A stretch of 64,000 nucleotides of DNA from Micromonospora avicenniae (GTDB taxonomy: Bacteria > Actinomycetota > Actinomycetes > Mycobacteriales > Micromonosporaceae): the NCBI RefSeq assembly GCF_900156065.1, contig NZ_FTNF01000002.1, positions 1 to 64,000 on the forward strand, written 5' to 3'. The stretch's first letter is position 1, and each line of letters opens with the position of its first letter. Below the pieces are notes generated by a model. The model saw nothing but the letters and a program-made list of their open reading frames with translations. It was not told the origin of the DNA and did no database searches. Below are positions 8,117-16,289 of this stretch, one piece after another. A program made the translations under genes and the position numbers.

Positions 8117-9451
8117 ATGTCAGCTGACGCCGAAGTGATCGACCTCCAGCAACCCGCCCGGCAGCAGAGAGTGCTCATGCTGTCCTGGGAGTATCCGCCG
8201 GTCCTCGTCGGTGGCCTCGGCCGGCACGTGCACGCACTCTCCGTCGCCCTCGCCGCCGCCGGCCACGACGTCACAGTCGTCACCCGCCACACCGACGGCG
8301 CCCCACTCGAGGAGTACTCCGACGGCGTCCGCGTCATCCGCGCACCCGAAGACCCCGTCACCTTCCCTCTGGCCACCAACAGCCTCCTGGCCTGGACCAT
8401 GGCCTTCAACCACACCCTCACCCGCGCCGCCCTACGCGCCACCGAAGCCGGCGACTACGACGTCATCCACGCCCACGACTGGCTCGTCGCCCACACCGCG
8501 GTCACCCTCGCCGAACACCTGGACCTGCCCCTGGTCACGACCATCCACGCCACCGAGGCCGGCCGGCACCAGGGCTGGCTGCCCGAGGAGATGAACCGCA
8601 CCATCCACGGCGTCGAACACTGGCTCAGCAACTCCTCCACGCGGGTGATCGCCTGCTCGGGCTACATGCGGGACCAGGTCACCACCCTCTTCGAGGTGTC
8701 CACCGGCCAGATCGACGTGGTGCCCAACGGGGTCGACGACCGCGCCTGGCGGGCCCGGCCGCGGGCGGTCGCCTCGGCCCGGGCCCGGTTCGCCGCGGAT
8801 GGCCCCCTGGTCGGCTACGCGGGCCGGCTGGTCTACGAGAAGGGGGTGCAGCACCTTGTGCACGCCGTGCCGTACCTGCGGGCGCGGCACCCCGGACTGC
8901 GGGTGGTGATCGCCGGCGACGGGCCGTACCGGAACGAACTGGAGGAGGAGGCCCGGCAGCTCGCGCTCGGGTCGACCGTCCGGTTCACCGGTTTCCTGGA
9001 CACCACCCAGCTACCCGCGATGCTGGGAGCGACCGACGCGACAGTCGTGCCCAGCCTCTACGAGCCGTTCGGCATGGTGGCCCTCGAGGCGGCGGCCGCC
9101 GGAGCGCCGCTCGCGGTCGCGGCCACCGGCGGGCTCGCCGAGATCGTCGAGCCGGACGTCACCGGGGTGACCTTCCCGCACAGCGACCCGGACGCCCTCG
9201 CCGGCGCGGTCGACCGGCTCCTCGGCGACGAGGTCTTCGCCCGTCGGGTCGCGCGGCAGGCCCGCAGCATGGTCGGCCGTCGCTACAGCTGGGCCGCCAT
9301 CGCCGCGCGCACCGCGAGCAGCTACACCGTCGCGCGCCGCGAGCACGAGCCGCTCCAGACCCGTCGCTTCGCCACCCGGGTCGGCAGCCCACGGCCGCGC
9401 ATCACCATCCCCGAGGGAAACCTGCTCACCGCGGGCGGCACGGCCTGCTGA
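8117..9451 (+). CDS. GT4 glycosyltransferase (Rv3032-like alpha-glucosyltransferase)
   Basis: The 444-residue product opens with VLMLSWEYPPVLVGGLGRHV, the glycogen-synthase-like N-terminal Rossmann signature of GT4 enzymes. It has HAHDWL around residue 115 and, in the C-terminal domain, the donor-binding EX7E element YEPFGMVALE. From recollection it most resembles mycobacterial Rv3032, which elongates alpha-1,4-glucan or methylglucose polysaccharide using ADP- or UDP-glucose. The ATG at 8117 follows GAGGGGG. Downstream of the debranching enzyme by 139 bp on the same strand, it fits a glucan synthesis and remodelling role. Acceptor and donor are inferred. Confidence 0.8.
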   Translation: MSADAEVIDLQQPARQQRVLMLSWEYPPVLVGGLGRHVHALSVALAAAGHDVTVVTRHTDGAPLEEYSDGVRVIRAPEDPVTFPLATNSLLAWTMAFNHTLTRAALRATEAGDYDVIHAHDWLVAHTAVTLAEHLDLPLVTTIHATEAGRHQGWLPEEMNRTIHGVEHWLSNSSTRVIACSGYMRDQVTTLFEVSTGQIDVVPNGVDDRAWRARPRAVASARARFAADGPLVGYAGRLVYEKGVQHLVHAVPYLRARHPGLRVVIAGDGPYRNELEEEARQLALGSTVRFTGFLDTTQLPAMLGATDATVVPSLYEPFGMVALEAAAAGAPLAVAATGGLAEIVEPDVTGVTFPHSDPDALAGAVDRLLGDEVFARRVARQARSMVGRRYSWAAIAARTASSYTVARREHEPLQTRRFATRVGSPRPRITIPEGNLLTAGGTAC

Positions 9452-9537
9452 CGGCAGCGTACGGTCGCGCGTCCGCCACGCTGACCGCCCTGGCGGGCTC
9501 AGGAGAACCGCCGTCGGTGGCTATGGTGTAACCGGGG

Positions 9538-11187
9538 GTGACCGAGGGAGACGCGAGCGTGCGCCAGCTGCTGATCGCGGGCCGGTACCGGCTGGTCGAC
9601 CTGGTCGGCACCGGCGGGATGGGCCGGGTCTGGCGGGCCCGCGACGAGATGCTGCACCGCGACGTGGCGGTCAAGGAGATCGTGCCGCCGGCCTGGCTGG
9701 CCGAGGCCGAGCGTGAGGACCTGCGCCGACGTACGCTGCGCGAGGCCCGTACCGCCGCTCGGCTCAACCACCCGAACGTGGTCCGGATCTACGACGTCGT
9801 ACATGACCGGGAGAGCCCCTGGATCGTGATGGAGTACGTCAGCTCGCGTTCGGTGGAGCAGATGATCGCCAGCGACGGTCCACTCAGTCCGGCGAGGACG
9901 GCCCGGATCGGGCTCGCCGTGCTGGCCGCGCTGCGCGCCGCACACTCCGCGGGGGTGCTGCACCGCGATGTCAAGCCGCACAACGTGCTGGTCGCCGCGG
10001 ACGGTCGGGTGGTGCTGACCGACTTCGGCCTGGCCACGTTCACCGGCGGGGACGCGGCCATGACCGGCCCCGGCATGATCCTCGGCTCGCCGCACTTCGT
10101 GGCGCCCGAACGCGCTCGTGACGGGGTGTCCGACCCGCGCACCGACCTCTGGTCGCTCGGCGCCACGCTCTACGCGGCGGTGGAGGGCCAGCCGCCGTAC
10201 GCGCGGGACAGCGCGATGGCGACACTGTCCGCGCTGGCCACCGAGCCGCCGGACCCGATGCGCCGGGCCGGTCCGCTGCGCCCGGTCCTCACCGGCCTGC
10301 TCCAGCGTGACCCGTGGCGACGGCTGACCGCTGCCGAGGCTGAGCCGCTGCTGCGCGCCGCCGCGACCGCCCCACCGCCGGCCGTCGACGCGCGGCGACC
10401 GCCAGGACCCGGCGGGACGTCGACGGAGACGGACCCGGCGCCACCGGGTTCGGCGGACGTGCACGCGCCGCCCTCGCCGCCACCGGCCCGGCTCGAACCG
10501 CTGGTCGGCGCCGGACGCGGACGACGTGTCGCACTCGGCTCTGCGATGGCGGTGCTCGTGCTGCTGTCCACGGTCGGTGTCGGCCTGGCGCTGGCCGACC
10601 GGAGGGAGCGGCAGGCCGAGCCGTCGGGCGGCGGAGCGGCTGCCAGCCCCACCGCCCCGGCAGCCCCCTTCGCCTGCGCCGATGCCTCACCGCCGGCGGC
10701 CCGCCCCGTACCGTCGGTGCCGCCGCCGTCCGGCGCCCGCTTCCGCCTCGTGCCCGGCTGGACGTGGCACACCGACCCGGCCGGGTTCCGGATCGCCGCA
10801 CCCGTCGACTGGCTCCTCTGGACCGAGGACACGGTCACCTGCTTCCGAGAGCCCGGCGGCGCGCGGGTGCTCAGCGTCGAGGCGAGCGCGGCTCGGGCCG
10901 ACCCGACGCTCTGGTGGCAGGCGGAGGAGCGGCGGCTCACCGGCGACGGTTCCCTCCCGGGCTACCACCGGGTCGACATCTCCGCCATGGACATCTTCGA
11001 TGGCGGGGCGGTCTGGGAATGCGGCTGGCTCAACGCGGCCGGCGAGCGGATGCACACCGCGCGGCTGCTGGCCAACACCTCGGCCGACCGCGCGTACACC
11101 GTCTCATGGTTGACAAAAGAGTTCGACTGGCAGGTCAACGCGACATACTTCGCAATGATCCGGCAGAGCTTCACCCCGACCACGTAA
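9538..11187 (+). CDS. Membrane-anchored Ser/Thr protein kinase (PknB family)
   Basis: The roughly 549-residue product has a complete N-terminal kinase domain: Gly loop GTGGMG (24-29), Lys in AVKEIV (46), catalytic HRDVKPHN near 141, DFGLA and APE. A Pro/Ala-rich linker leads to one transmembrane helix near residues 330-350 (ALGSAMAVLVLLSTVGVGLAL). A roughly 170-residue extracytoplasmic domain follows, with no PASTA repeats and no family I recognise; its sensor input is unknown. Two starts compete: GTG 9538, with a TATGGT box about ten bases upstream (near-leaderless), and GTG 9559, with GAGGGAG eight bases upstream. The protein differs by only seven residues. Confidence 0.9.
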   Translation: MTEGDASVRQLLIAGRYRLVDLVGTGGMGRVWRARDEMLHRDVAVKEIVPPAWLAEAEREDLRRRTLREARTAARLNHPNVVRIYDVVHDRESPWIVMEYVSSRSVEQMIASDGPLSPARTARIGLAVLAALRAAHSAGVLHRDVKPHNVLVAADGRVVLTDFGLATFTGGDAAMTGPGMILGSPHFVAPERARDGVSDPRTDLWSLGATLYAAVEGQPPYARDSAMATLSALATEPPDPMRRAGPLRPVLTGLLQRDPWRRLTAAEAEPLLRAAATAPPPAVDARRPPGPGGTSTETDPAPPGSADVHAPPSPPPARLEPLVGAGRGRRVALGSAMAVLVLLSTVGVGLALADRRERQAEPSGGGAAASPTAPAAPFACADASPPAARPVPSVPPPSGARFRLVPGWTWHTDPAGFRIAAPVDWLLWTEDTVTCFREPGGARVLSVEASAARADPTLWWQAEERRLTGDGSLPGYHRVDISAMDIFDGGAVWECGWLNAAGERMHTARLLANTSADRAYTVSWLTKEFDWQVNATYFAMIRQSFTPTT

Positions 11188-11289
11188 GCCCCTCCCTTGT
11201 GGACGAACGGGGGGCTGCCGCGCCGCTCGAGCCGTTGACTAAAGTGATCTCGCTCTGGCGCTCAACAACCCTGGGGAGGGTGAGCCGAC

Positions 11290-12099
11290 ATGATGGGTCC
11301 CTCGCACGCGCTGTCCGGCGCGACGGTGTGGCTGGCCGGATCCTGGGCGCTGGACCAGTTCGCCGACTACCACCAGTCGCCGCTCGCACTCGCCGTCGGC
11401 ACCGCCGTCTGCGCGGGCGGAGCGCTCTTCCCGGACCTCGACCTCTCCGGCAAGGTGACCACCAACCAGGGTGGCGCCACCGTGGCCCGCACCTTCGGCG
11501 TGGTCAGCCTCTTCTTCGCCGAGGTGGTGGAGAAGATCTCGCTCGGCGTCTACTACGCGACGAAACTCAGCAGGGATCCGAAGCGCAGCAACGGCCACCG
11601 GACGCTGACCCACACCTTGCCGTTCACGGTGCTGATCGGCTGGGGCACCACGGCGCTCTGCGCGGCGTACGGCAAGTGGGCCGTCATCGGGGTGCTGTTC
11701 TTCACCATCGGTCTGGCCCTGCGCGGCCTGTTCGACAAGTGGGCGGAACGGGCCGGCTGGGTGATCGTCACCCTCGTGTCGCTGGCTGCGGCCTGGTTCA
11801 CCTACGCCAACCTGCCGGGTGGCCGGGGCTACCCGTTGATCGGCACGGCCCTGGGCGTGGGCTGTCTCGTGCACATCCTCGGCGACATGATCACCCGCGC
11901 CGGCGTACCCATCCTCTGGCCGATCCCGATCAAGCGTCGGATGTGGACGATGATCGGACTGCCCAACAAGATCGCGCTGCGCACCGGCAGCAAGGGCGAG
12001 ACAGTGGTGCTGCGGGCGGTGATGACCGTCGTGGCGCTGCTCGCCGCGACCGGACTGGTGGCCCGCCCGGTGCTGCAGCGGTTCGACATCGAGATCTGA
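11290..12099 (+). CDS. YdjM/DUF457 family membrane-bound metal-dependent hydrolase
   Basis: This 269-residue membrane protein starts MMGPSHALSGA and shows the DUF457 features: a His near the N-terminus, FPDLDL after the second helix, GHRTLTHT near residue 100 and HILGDMIT near residue 200. The conserved His and Asp residues line up as a metal site within helices, as in the LexA-regulated E. coli YdjM. The enzymatic activity of the family is unproven. GGGGAGGGTGA just upstream of the tandem ATG pair (11290/11293) gives the start. A strong hairpin follows at 12146-12181. Confidence 0.8.
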   Translation: MMGPSHALSGATVWLAGSWALDQFADYHQSPLALAVGTAVCAGGALFPDLDLSGKVTTNQGGATVARTFGVVSLFFAEVVEKISLGVYYATKLSRDPKRSNGHRTLTHTLPFTVLIGWGTTALCAAYGKWAVIGVLFFTIGLALRGLFDKWAERAGWVIVTLVSLAAAWFTYANLPGGRGYPLIGTALGVGCLVHILGDMITRAGVPILWPIPIKRRMWTMIGLPNKIALRTGSKGETVVLRAVMTVVALLAATGLVARPVLQRFDIEI

Positions 12100-12145
12100 T
12101 CGGCCCCGCACAATCAACCCTCTGACGTCAGGTCCGCGCCCGGCG

Positions 12146-12181
12146 GCCGGGCCGGCTCCGAATGGCGGAGCCCGGCCCGGC
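12146..12181. terminator. GC-rich hairpin, possible terminator
   Basis: A 15-bp stem (12146-12160 with 12166-12181, one bulged C at 12173) encloses the loop AATGG. There is no T-run. It lies 46 bp after the YdjM-like gene and could end that transcript. It also puts the only good ATG of the next gene (12162) into the loop, so it could restrict translation of the amidohydrolase. Confidence 0.5.
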
Positions 12182-13093
12182 GACCACGTCGCGGCCGCCC
12201 CGGCGGAGATCGTCACCGACGACGAGGGCGTTCCCGCGTTCTGGCGTGCGCTGGGCCTGCCCGGCCTCGCCGACGTACACGTGCACTTCCTGCCGCCGCG
12301 GCTGCTGCGCCGGGTGTGGGCGTACTTCGACGCGGCCGGACCGCTGGTCGGCACCGAGTGGCCGATCCGCTACCGCTGGAGCGACGCCGAGCGGGTCGCG
12401 CACCTGCGCCGGCTCGGGGTGCGGGCGTTCAGCGCGCTGGCGTACGCGCACCGGCCCGGGATGGCTGCCGACCTGAACCGGTGGACCCTCGACTTCGCCC
12501 GGACCACCCCCGGCTGCCTGCCCTCGGCCACCTTCTTCCCGGAGCCGGACGCCCTCCGCTACGTCGGGGAGGCGTTGGCAGCCGGCGCGCGGGTGTTCAA
12601 GGTGCACGTACAGGTCGGGGGGTTCGCGCCGGCCGATCCGGCGCTCGACAGCGTCTGGGGACTGCTCGCCGAGGCCGGCGTACCCGTGGTGGTGCACGTC
12701 GGGCACGCCCCGGTGGGTACCGCACACACCGGCCCGGAGCCGTTCGCCGCCCTGCTCGCGCGACACCCGATGCTGACCGCCGTGGTGGCCCATCTGGGCG
12801 CGCCCGACTACCGCGCCTTCCTCGACCTGGCCACCAGGTACGAACGGGTCCGGCTGGACACCACGATGGTGTTCACCTCGTTCTTCGACCGGTTCGTGCC
12901 GTTCCCGGCCGAGGAGCTGCCCCGGCTCCGTGAGCTGGGGCTCGGCGGAAAGGTGCTGCTCGGCAGCGACTTCCCGAACATCCCGTACCCGTACGCCGAG
13001 CAGCTGGCCGGGCTGGCCCAGCTCGACCTCGGCGACGACTGGCTGCGCGCCGTCTGCTGGGGCAACGCCGCAACTCTCTTCGGCCTGGACTGA
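12162..13093 (+). CDS. Amidohydrolase family protein, start apparently frameshifted
   Basis: The frame ending at 13093 encodes a TIM-barrel amidohydrolase related to ACMSD/metal-dependent hydrolases. It has DVHVHF (the HxH metal motif), VVVHVGHAPVG, VVAHLGAPDY and a late LLGSDFPNIPYPY with the metal-binding Asp. The first in-frame start is GTG 12281, but this falls after the first His of HxH and would remove it. Coding similarity continues upstream in the same frame to at least 12182 (DHVAAAPAEIVTDD, then PAFWRALGLPGLADVH) without any ATG/GTG/TTG. The ATG at 12162 reads MAEPGP and would join this frame if one base were added near 12175-12181. A real frameshift, an indel error in the GC hairpin, or a non-canonical start are all possible. 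Confidence 0.65.
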
Positions 13094-13118
13094 GCCGCCG
13101 CCCGCCCCGGTGCGCCCC

Positions 13119-15275
13119 TCAGCGGCTGGTGAGGATGACGAGTTGCCGGGTCGCCCGGGTCATCGCGACGTAACGGTCGACCGCAGCCTCGATGCCCGCT
13201 CCGAACGCCTGCGGATCGACGAGTACGACCAGGTCGAACTCGAGCCCCTTCGACAGTTCCGGGGCCAGCGACCGTACGCGGGACGTGCCCTGGAACGTGG
13301 CGTCCCCGATGACGCAGGCGATCCCGTCGTCGTTCGCGGCGAGCCAGGCCTCCAGCACCGAATCCAGATCGGCGGTGGACCCGTGTACGACGGGAAGGCC
13401 GCTGCCGCGGATCGAGGTCGGCACGTTGGCGTCCGGCAGCACGGCCCGGATGATCGGCTCGGCTTCCGCCATGACCTCGCGCGGCGTCCGGTAGTTGACG
13501 CTCAGGGAGGCCAGTTTGACCTGGTCGAACCCGATCCGCTCGAGCCGTTCCTGCCACGATTCGGTGAACCCGTGCCGGGCCTGGGCACGGTCCCCCACGA
13601 TGGTGAAGCTTCGGGACGGGCAGCGCAGCAGCAGCATCTGCCACTCGGCGTCGGTCAGTTCCTGCGCCTCGTCCACCACGATGTGCGCGAACGGGCCGGC
13701 GAGCCGGTCCGGCTCGACGCCGGGCAGCACAGCCTCGTCGACCAGGGCATCCTGGAGGTCCAGTTGGCGCAGGCTCGCCAGCACACCTTCACCGTCGTCA
13801 TAGGTGTGAGCCTCGATCAGCTCGTCGACGACCGTGGCCATGCGCTCACGTTCGACGGCGACGGAGGCGTCGTTCCGGCGCTTGCGCTCCGACGCCTCAC
13901 GGTCACCGAGGCGTTGCCGAGCCGCGTCGAGGAACGGCAGGTCGGAGATCGTCCAGGCCTGGGGGTTGTCGCGCTGTAGCTTGCGGACCTGCTCCGGGGT
14001 GAGCCAGGGCGCGCACTTGCGCAGGTATGCGGGCACCGACCACAGGTCCCCGACGAGGTCGGCCGGGTCGAGCAACGGCCAGGCCCGGTTGAAGGTCGTC
14101 CGCAGCTCCCTGTTCCTCAGCAGCGAGCTGCGGACCAGGTCCTCCGGCTCGTCGCCGTCGTACTTGTCCATCAGGATGGTGAGCAGCTCCGACCAGATCT
14201 CGTCGCGTGCCTCGTTGTGCGGGGCGCCGGGCCCCGGCGCCTCGAACGCCTCCGCCCAGTCGTCGGCGCTCAACCAGATGTCGGCCTCGTCCATCGTGAC
14301 CGTCATCCCCTTGGCCGGCGGATCCTCGTAGAACCGGACGGCCGCCTCGATCGCCTCGACCAGTTCCGCGGACGACTTCAGCAGCGCCACCTCCGGGTCG
14401 GTCTCCTCGGCGGCCGCGGCGCCCTCGGGGACGAGATCCCGCAGGGTGCAGATCTGCACGTCCTCCTCGCCGAGGCTGGGCAGGACGTCGGCGACGTAGG
14501 CCAGGTAGGGCTGGTGCGGCCCGACGAACAGCACACCGCCGCGGCGGCGACCGAGGCGGGGATCGGCATAGCGGAGGTACGCGGTGCGGTGCAGGGCGAC
14601 GACCGTCTTCCCCGTACCCGGACCGCCGTCGACGACGAGCGCACCGCTCGACCCCGCGCGGATGATGGCGTCCTGGTCGGCCTGGATCGTGCCGAGCACG
14701 TCCCGCATCCGGTCCGACCGGCTGCTGCCCAGGCTGGCGATGAAGGCGGACTGGTCGTCGAGCGCGGCGGCGTGCCCCTCGAAGCCGTCCGGGGTGAACA
14801 CCTCGTCCCAGTAGTCGGTGATCCGGCCCTGGGTCCAGCGATACCTGCGGCGGCTCGCCAGGCCCATCGGGTTGGCGTGGGTCGCTCCGAAGAAGGGTTC
14901 GGCTGCCGGCGAGCGCCAGTCGAGCAGGAGCCGCCGACCCGAGCTGTCCGTGAGGCCACGTCGTCCGATGTACACGGGCTCGGGGTCGTCCGCGCCGACC
15001 ATGTGCCCGAGGCACAGGTCCAACCCGAAGCGGCGCAGCGCGCGCAGGCGAGCGGTGAGCCGGCGGACCTCCTGGTCCCGGTCCAACGCCTGCCGTCCCT
15101 TGCCGCCGGGCGCCTTGCGCGCGGCATCGAGGCGCTCGGACAGGTCGGTGAACAGTTGCTCGAGGGTCTCCCCCAGAGCCGCGAAGTACCGCTCGTCGCC
15201 CGCGATCAGCATCGGGTCGGCCTTGGCCGAGAGACGCTCGGGAAGGTCGAACACGCTGTCATTCTGCGAATTCAA
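13119..15275 (-). CDS. helR: HelR-type RNA polymerase recycling motor ATPase (rifamycin resistance)
   Basis: The 718-residue protein is a UvrD/Rep-like superfamily 1 ATPase of the HelD/HelR class. An N-terminal helical arm (about 1-110) precedes Walker A GGPGTGKT near residue 215. A long insert with acidic helices follows, then Walker B VVDEAQE, the motif with GDRAQ, and a C-terminal motor domain ending YVAMTRATRQLVIL. HelR proteins bind RNA polymerase, push rifamycins out of their pocket and release stalled polymerase. The TTG at 15275 (LNSQNDSVFDLPERLS) is where homology starts; the frame stays open further upstream without a better start. A rifamycin-associated element lies about 110 bp upstream (15384-15402), which strongly supports the assignment and rifamycin-inducible expression. 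Confidence 0.88.
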   Translation of the reverse strand: MNSQNDSVFDLPERLSAKADPMLIAGDERYFAALGETLEQLFTDLSERLDAARKAPGGKGRQALDRDQEVRRLTARLRALRRFGLDLCLGHMVGADDPEPVYIGRRGLTDSSGRRLLLDWRSPAAEPFFGATHANPMGLASRRRYRWTQGRITDYWDEVFTPDGFEGHAAALDDQSAFIASLGSSRSDRMRDVLGTIQADQDAIIRAGSSGALVVDGGPGTGKTVVALHRTAYLRYADPRLGRRRGGVLFVGPHQPYLAYVADVLPSLGEEDVQICTLRDLVPEGAAAAEETDPEVALLKSSAELVEAIEAAVRFYEDPPAKGMTVTMDEADIWLSADDWAEAFEAPGPGAPHNEARDEIWSELLTILMDKYDGDEPEDLVRSSLLRNRELRTTFNRAWPLLDPADLVGDLWSVPAYLRKCAPWLTPEQVRKLQRDNPQAWTISDLPFLDAARQRLGDREASERKRRNDASVAVERERMATVVDELIEAHTYDDGEGVLASLRQLDLQDALVDEAVLPGVEPDRLAGPFAHIVVDEAQELTDAEWQMLLLRCPSRSFTIVGDRAQARHGFTESWQERLERIGFDQVKLASLSVNYRTPREVMAEAEPIIRAVLPDANVPTSIRGSGLPVVHGSTADLDSVLEAWLAANDDGIACVIGDATFQGTSRVRSLAPELSKGLEFDLVVLVDPQAFGAGIEAAVDRYVAMTRATRQLVILTSR

Positions 15276-15383
15276 TTCATCAGTTCCGATCTGAGTCGCT
15301 GGCCGCCACCACCCGCGGCAGGGCGTCACCGGTGCGCATTTGCGCAGGTCCCGGCATCGGTCAGCGATTCTGCGGCACCACCC

Positions 15384-15402
15384 GGGTCTTGCCGCAAGCC
15401 CC
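15384..15402. promoter_or_regulatory. Rifamycin-associated element (RAE)
   Basis: Read on the minus strand this is GGGGCTTGCGGCAAGACCC. It matches the 19-bp RAE palindrome of actinomycete rifamycin-inducible genes as I recall it (GGGGCTTGCGGCAAGGCCC) at 18 of 19 positions. It stands upstream of helR. On the minus strand TTGCGG (15397-15392) and CAGAAT (15372-15367, spacer 19) could form the helR promoter. On the plus strand TTGCCG within the RAE is spaced 17 bp from TATATG. Confidence 0.85.
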
Positions 15403-15417
15403 CCGGTGCGCTATATG
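15389..15417 (+). promoter_or_regulatory. Candidate sigma-70-type promoter overlapping the RAE
   Basis: TTGCCG (15389-15394) and TATATG (15412-15417) are separated by exactly 17 bp. The start of transcription would be near 15424, only a few bases before the terminator-like hairpin at 15429-15445. The -35 box lies inside the RAE, so RAE-binding or RAE-dependent control would act on both directions. Confidence 0.45.
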
Positions 15418-15428
15418 TTGAAAGTGGC

Positions 15429-15451
15429 GGGGAGCAGAGCTCCCCCTTTTT
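15429..15451 (+). terminator. Intrinsic terminator-like hairpin with T-run
   Basis: GGGGAGC-AGA-GCTCCCC (15429-15445) is followed by C and five T (15447-15451), a textbook intrinsic terminator on the plus strand. No plus-strand gene ends here; helR upstream is on the other strand. It could stop antisense transcription or act as an attenuator just after the RAE-linked promoter. Confidence 0.6.
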
Positions 15452-15661
15452 CTTCATCACCTCCCGGCGAAACCTCCTCGCACAATCAGCGATCCGGCGC
15501 GTACGACGCCTCAGGAGGATCCGCCACCGCCATTTCGAGGCGGGCGTGACGACCTACTCGACGTCCCTGAAGTCAGGCCGTCCCGGAGCGCGGGGTCGCC
15601 CCCGGCTTCAGGACGTGGACCTCATCCACCCCACACCGCTGCGGGCGGCGGGCCGTCTGTT

Positions 15662-15680
15662 AACTTAGGGGTCCTAAGTT
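15662..15680. promoter_or_regulatory. TetR operator palindrome
   Basis: AACTTAGG-GGT-CCTAAGTT is a perfect 8+3+8 inverted repeat, 24 bp before the tetR start. Position and symmetry fit an autoregulatory TetR operator. Confidence 0.7.
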
Positions 15681-15704
15681 GTTTCTTAGTGGGGGAAGGA
15701 TCGC

Positions 15705-16289
15705 ATGCCACGGCAGGGTTTGACGAGTGCGCGAGTCGCTGCCGCGGCGGCGGAACTGGCGGACACGGTCGGGTTGTCGCGGTTGACCGTCGCGGCGGTC
15801 GCGCGGCAGTTCGGGGTTTCGGATGCCGCGCTGTACGTGCACGTGCGCAATCGTGACGCGCTGATCGAGCAGGTCGCCGTGCGGGCGGCCGCCGCCTTCG
15901 CCGACCGGCTCGCGCTGGCCGTGGCGGGCCGCTCGGGTCGGCAGGCCCTGGTCGGATTCGGCGAGACCTGGCGCACCTTCGCGACATCCCACCCAGGGCA
16001 GTACGCCGCCACTCAATTGCAGTTGCCGCCCGAGGTCGGTACGAATTCGCCGGGCCATCTCCGCCTCATCGAACTGAGCTACGCGATGCTGCGCGGGTAC
16101 GGGCTCGACGAGCCGGAGCTGACCGACGCGATCCGTTTCGTTCGCAGCACCTTCCACGGTTTCGCGTGCCTGGAAACCGTCGAGGGATTCGGGCATCCCC
16201 GCGACATCGACGTGTCGTGGAGCAACATCCTCGACGCGATGCACACCACCCTGAGCAATTGGCCGACCAGAGCCGAGGAGCGGCAGTGA
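15705..16289 (+). CDS. TetR family transcriptional regulator
   Basis: The 194-residue protein has an N-terminal helix-turn-helix (about 8-52: AAAAAELADTVGLSRLTVAAV, then VSDAALYVHVRNRDAL) of the TetR family. The C-terminal ligand domain is helical, with WRTFATSHPGQYA and a later IRFVRSTFHGFACLE. The ATG at 15705 is preceded by GGAAGGA. Its stop codon overlaps the start of the alpha/beta hydrolase (GTGA), so the two are translationally coupled. The palindrome at 15662-15680 is its likely binding site, which implies repression of this two-gene unit until a ligand binds. The ligand is unknown; the partner hydrolase might act on it. Confidence 0.88.
   Translation: MPRQGLTSARVAAAAAELADTVGLSRLTVAAVARQFGVSDAALYVHVRNRDALIEQVAVRAAAAFADRLALAVAGRSGRQALVGFGETWRTFATSHPGQYAATQLQLPPEVGTNSPGHLRLIELSYAMLRGYGLDEPELTDAIRFVRSTFHGFACLETVEGFGHPRDIDVSWSNILDAMHTTLSNWPTRAEERQ

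Noticed and set aside
13119..15275. Calling the SF1 ATPase a DNA repair helicase (UvrD/PcrA)
   Set aside because: The N-terminal arm, the long insert and the upstream RAE fit HelR; UvrD 1B/2B domain organisation is not seen.
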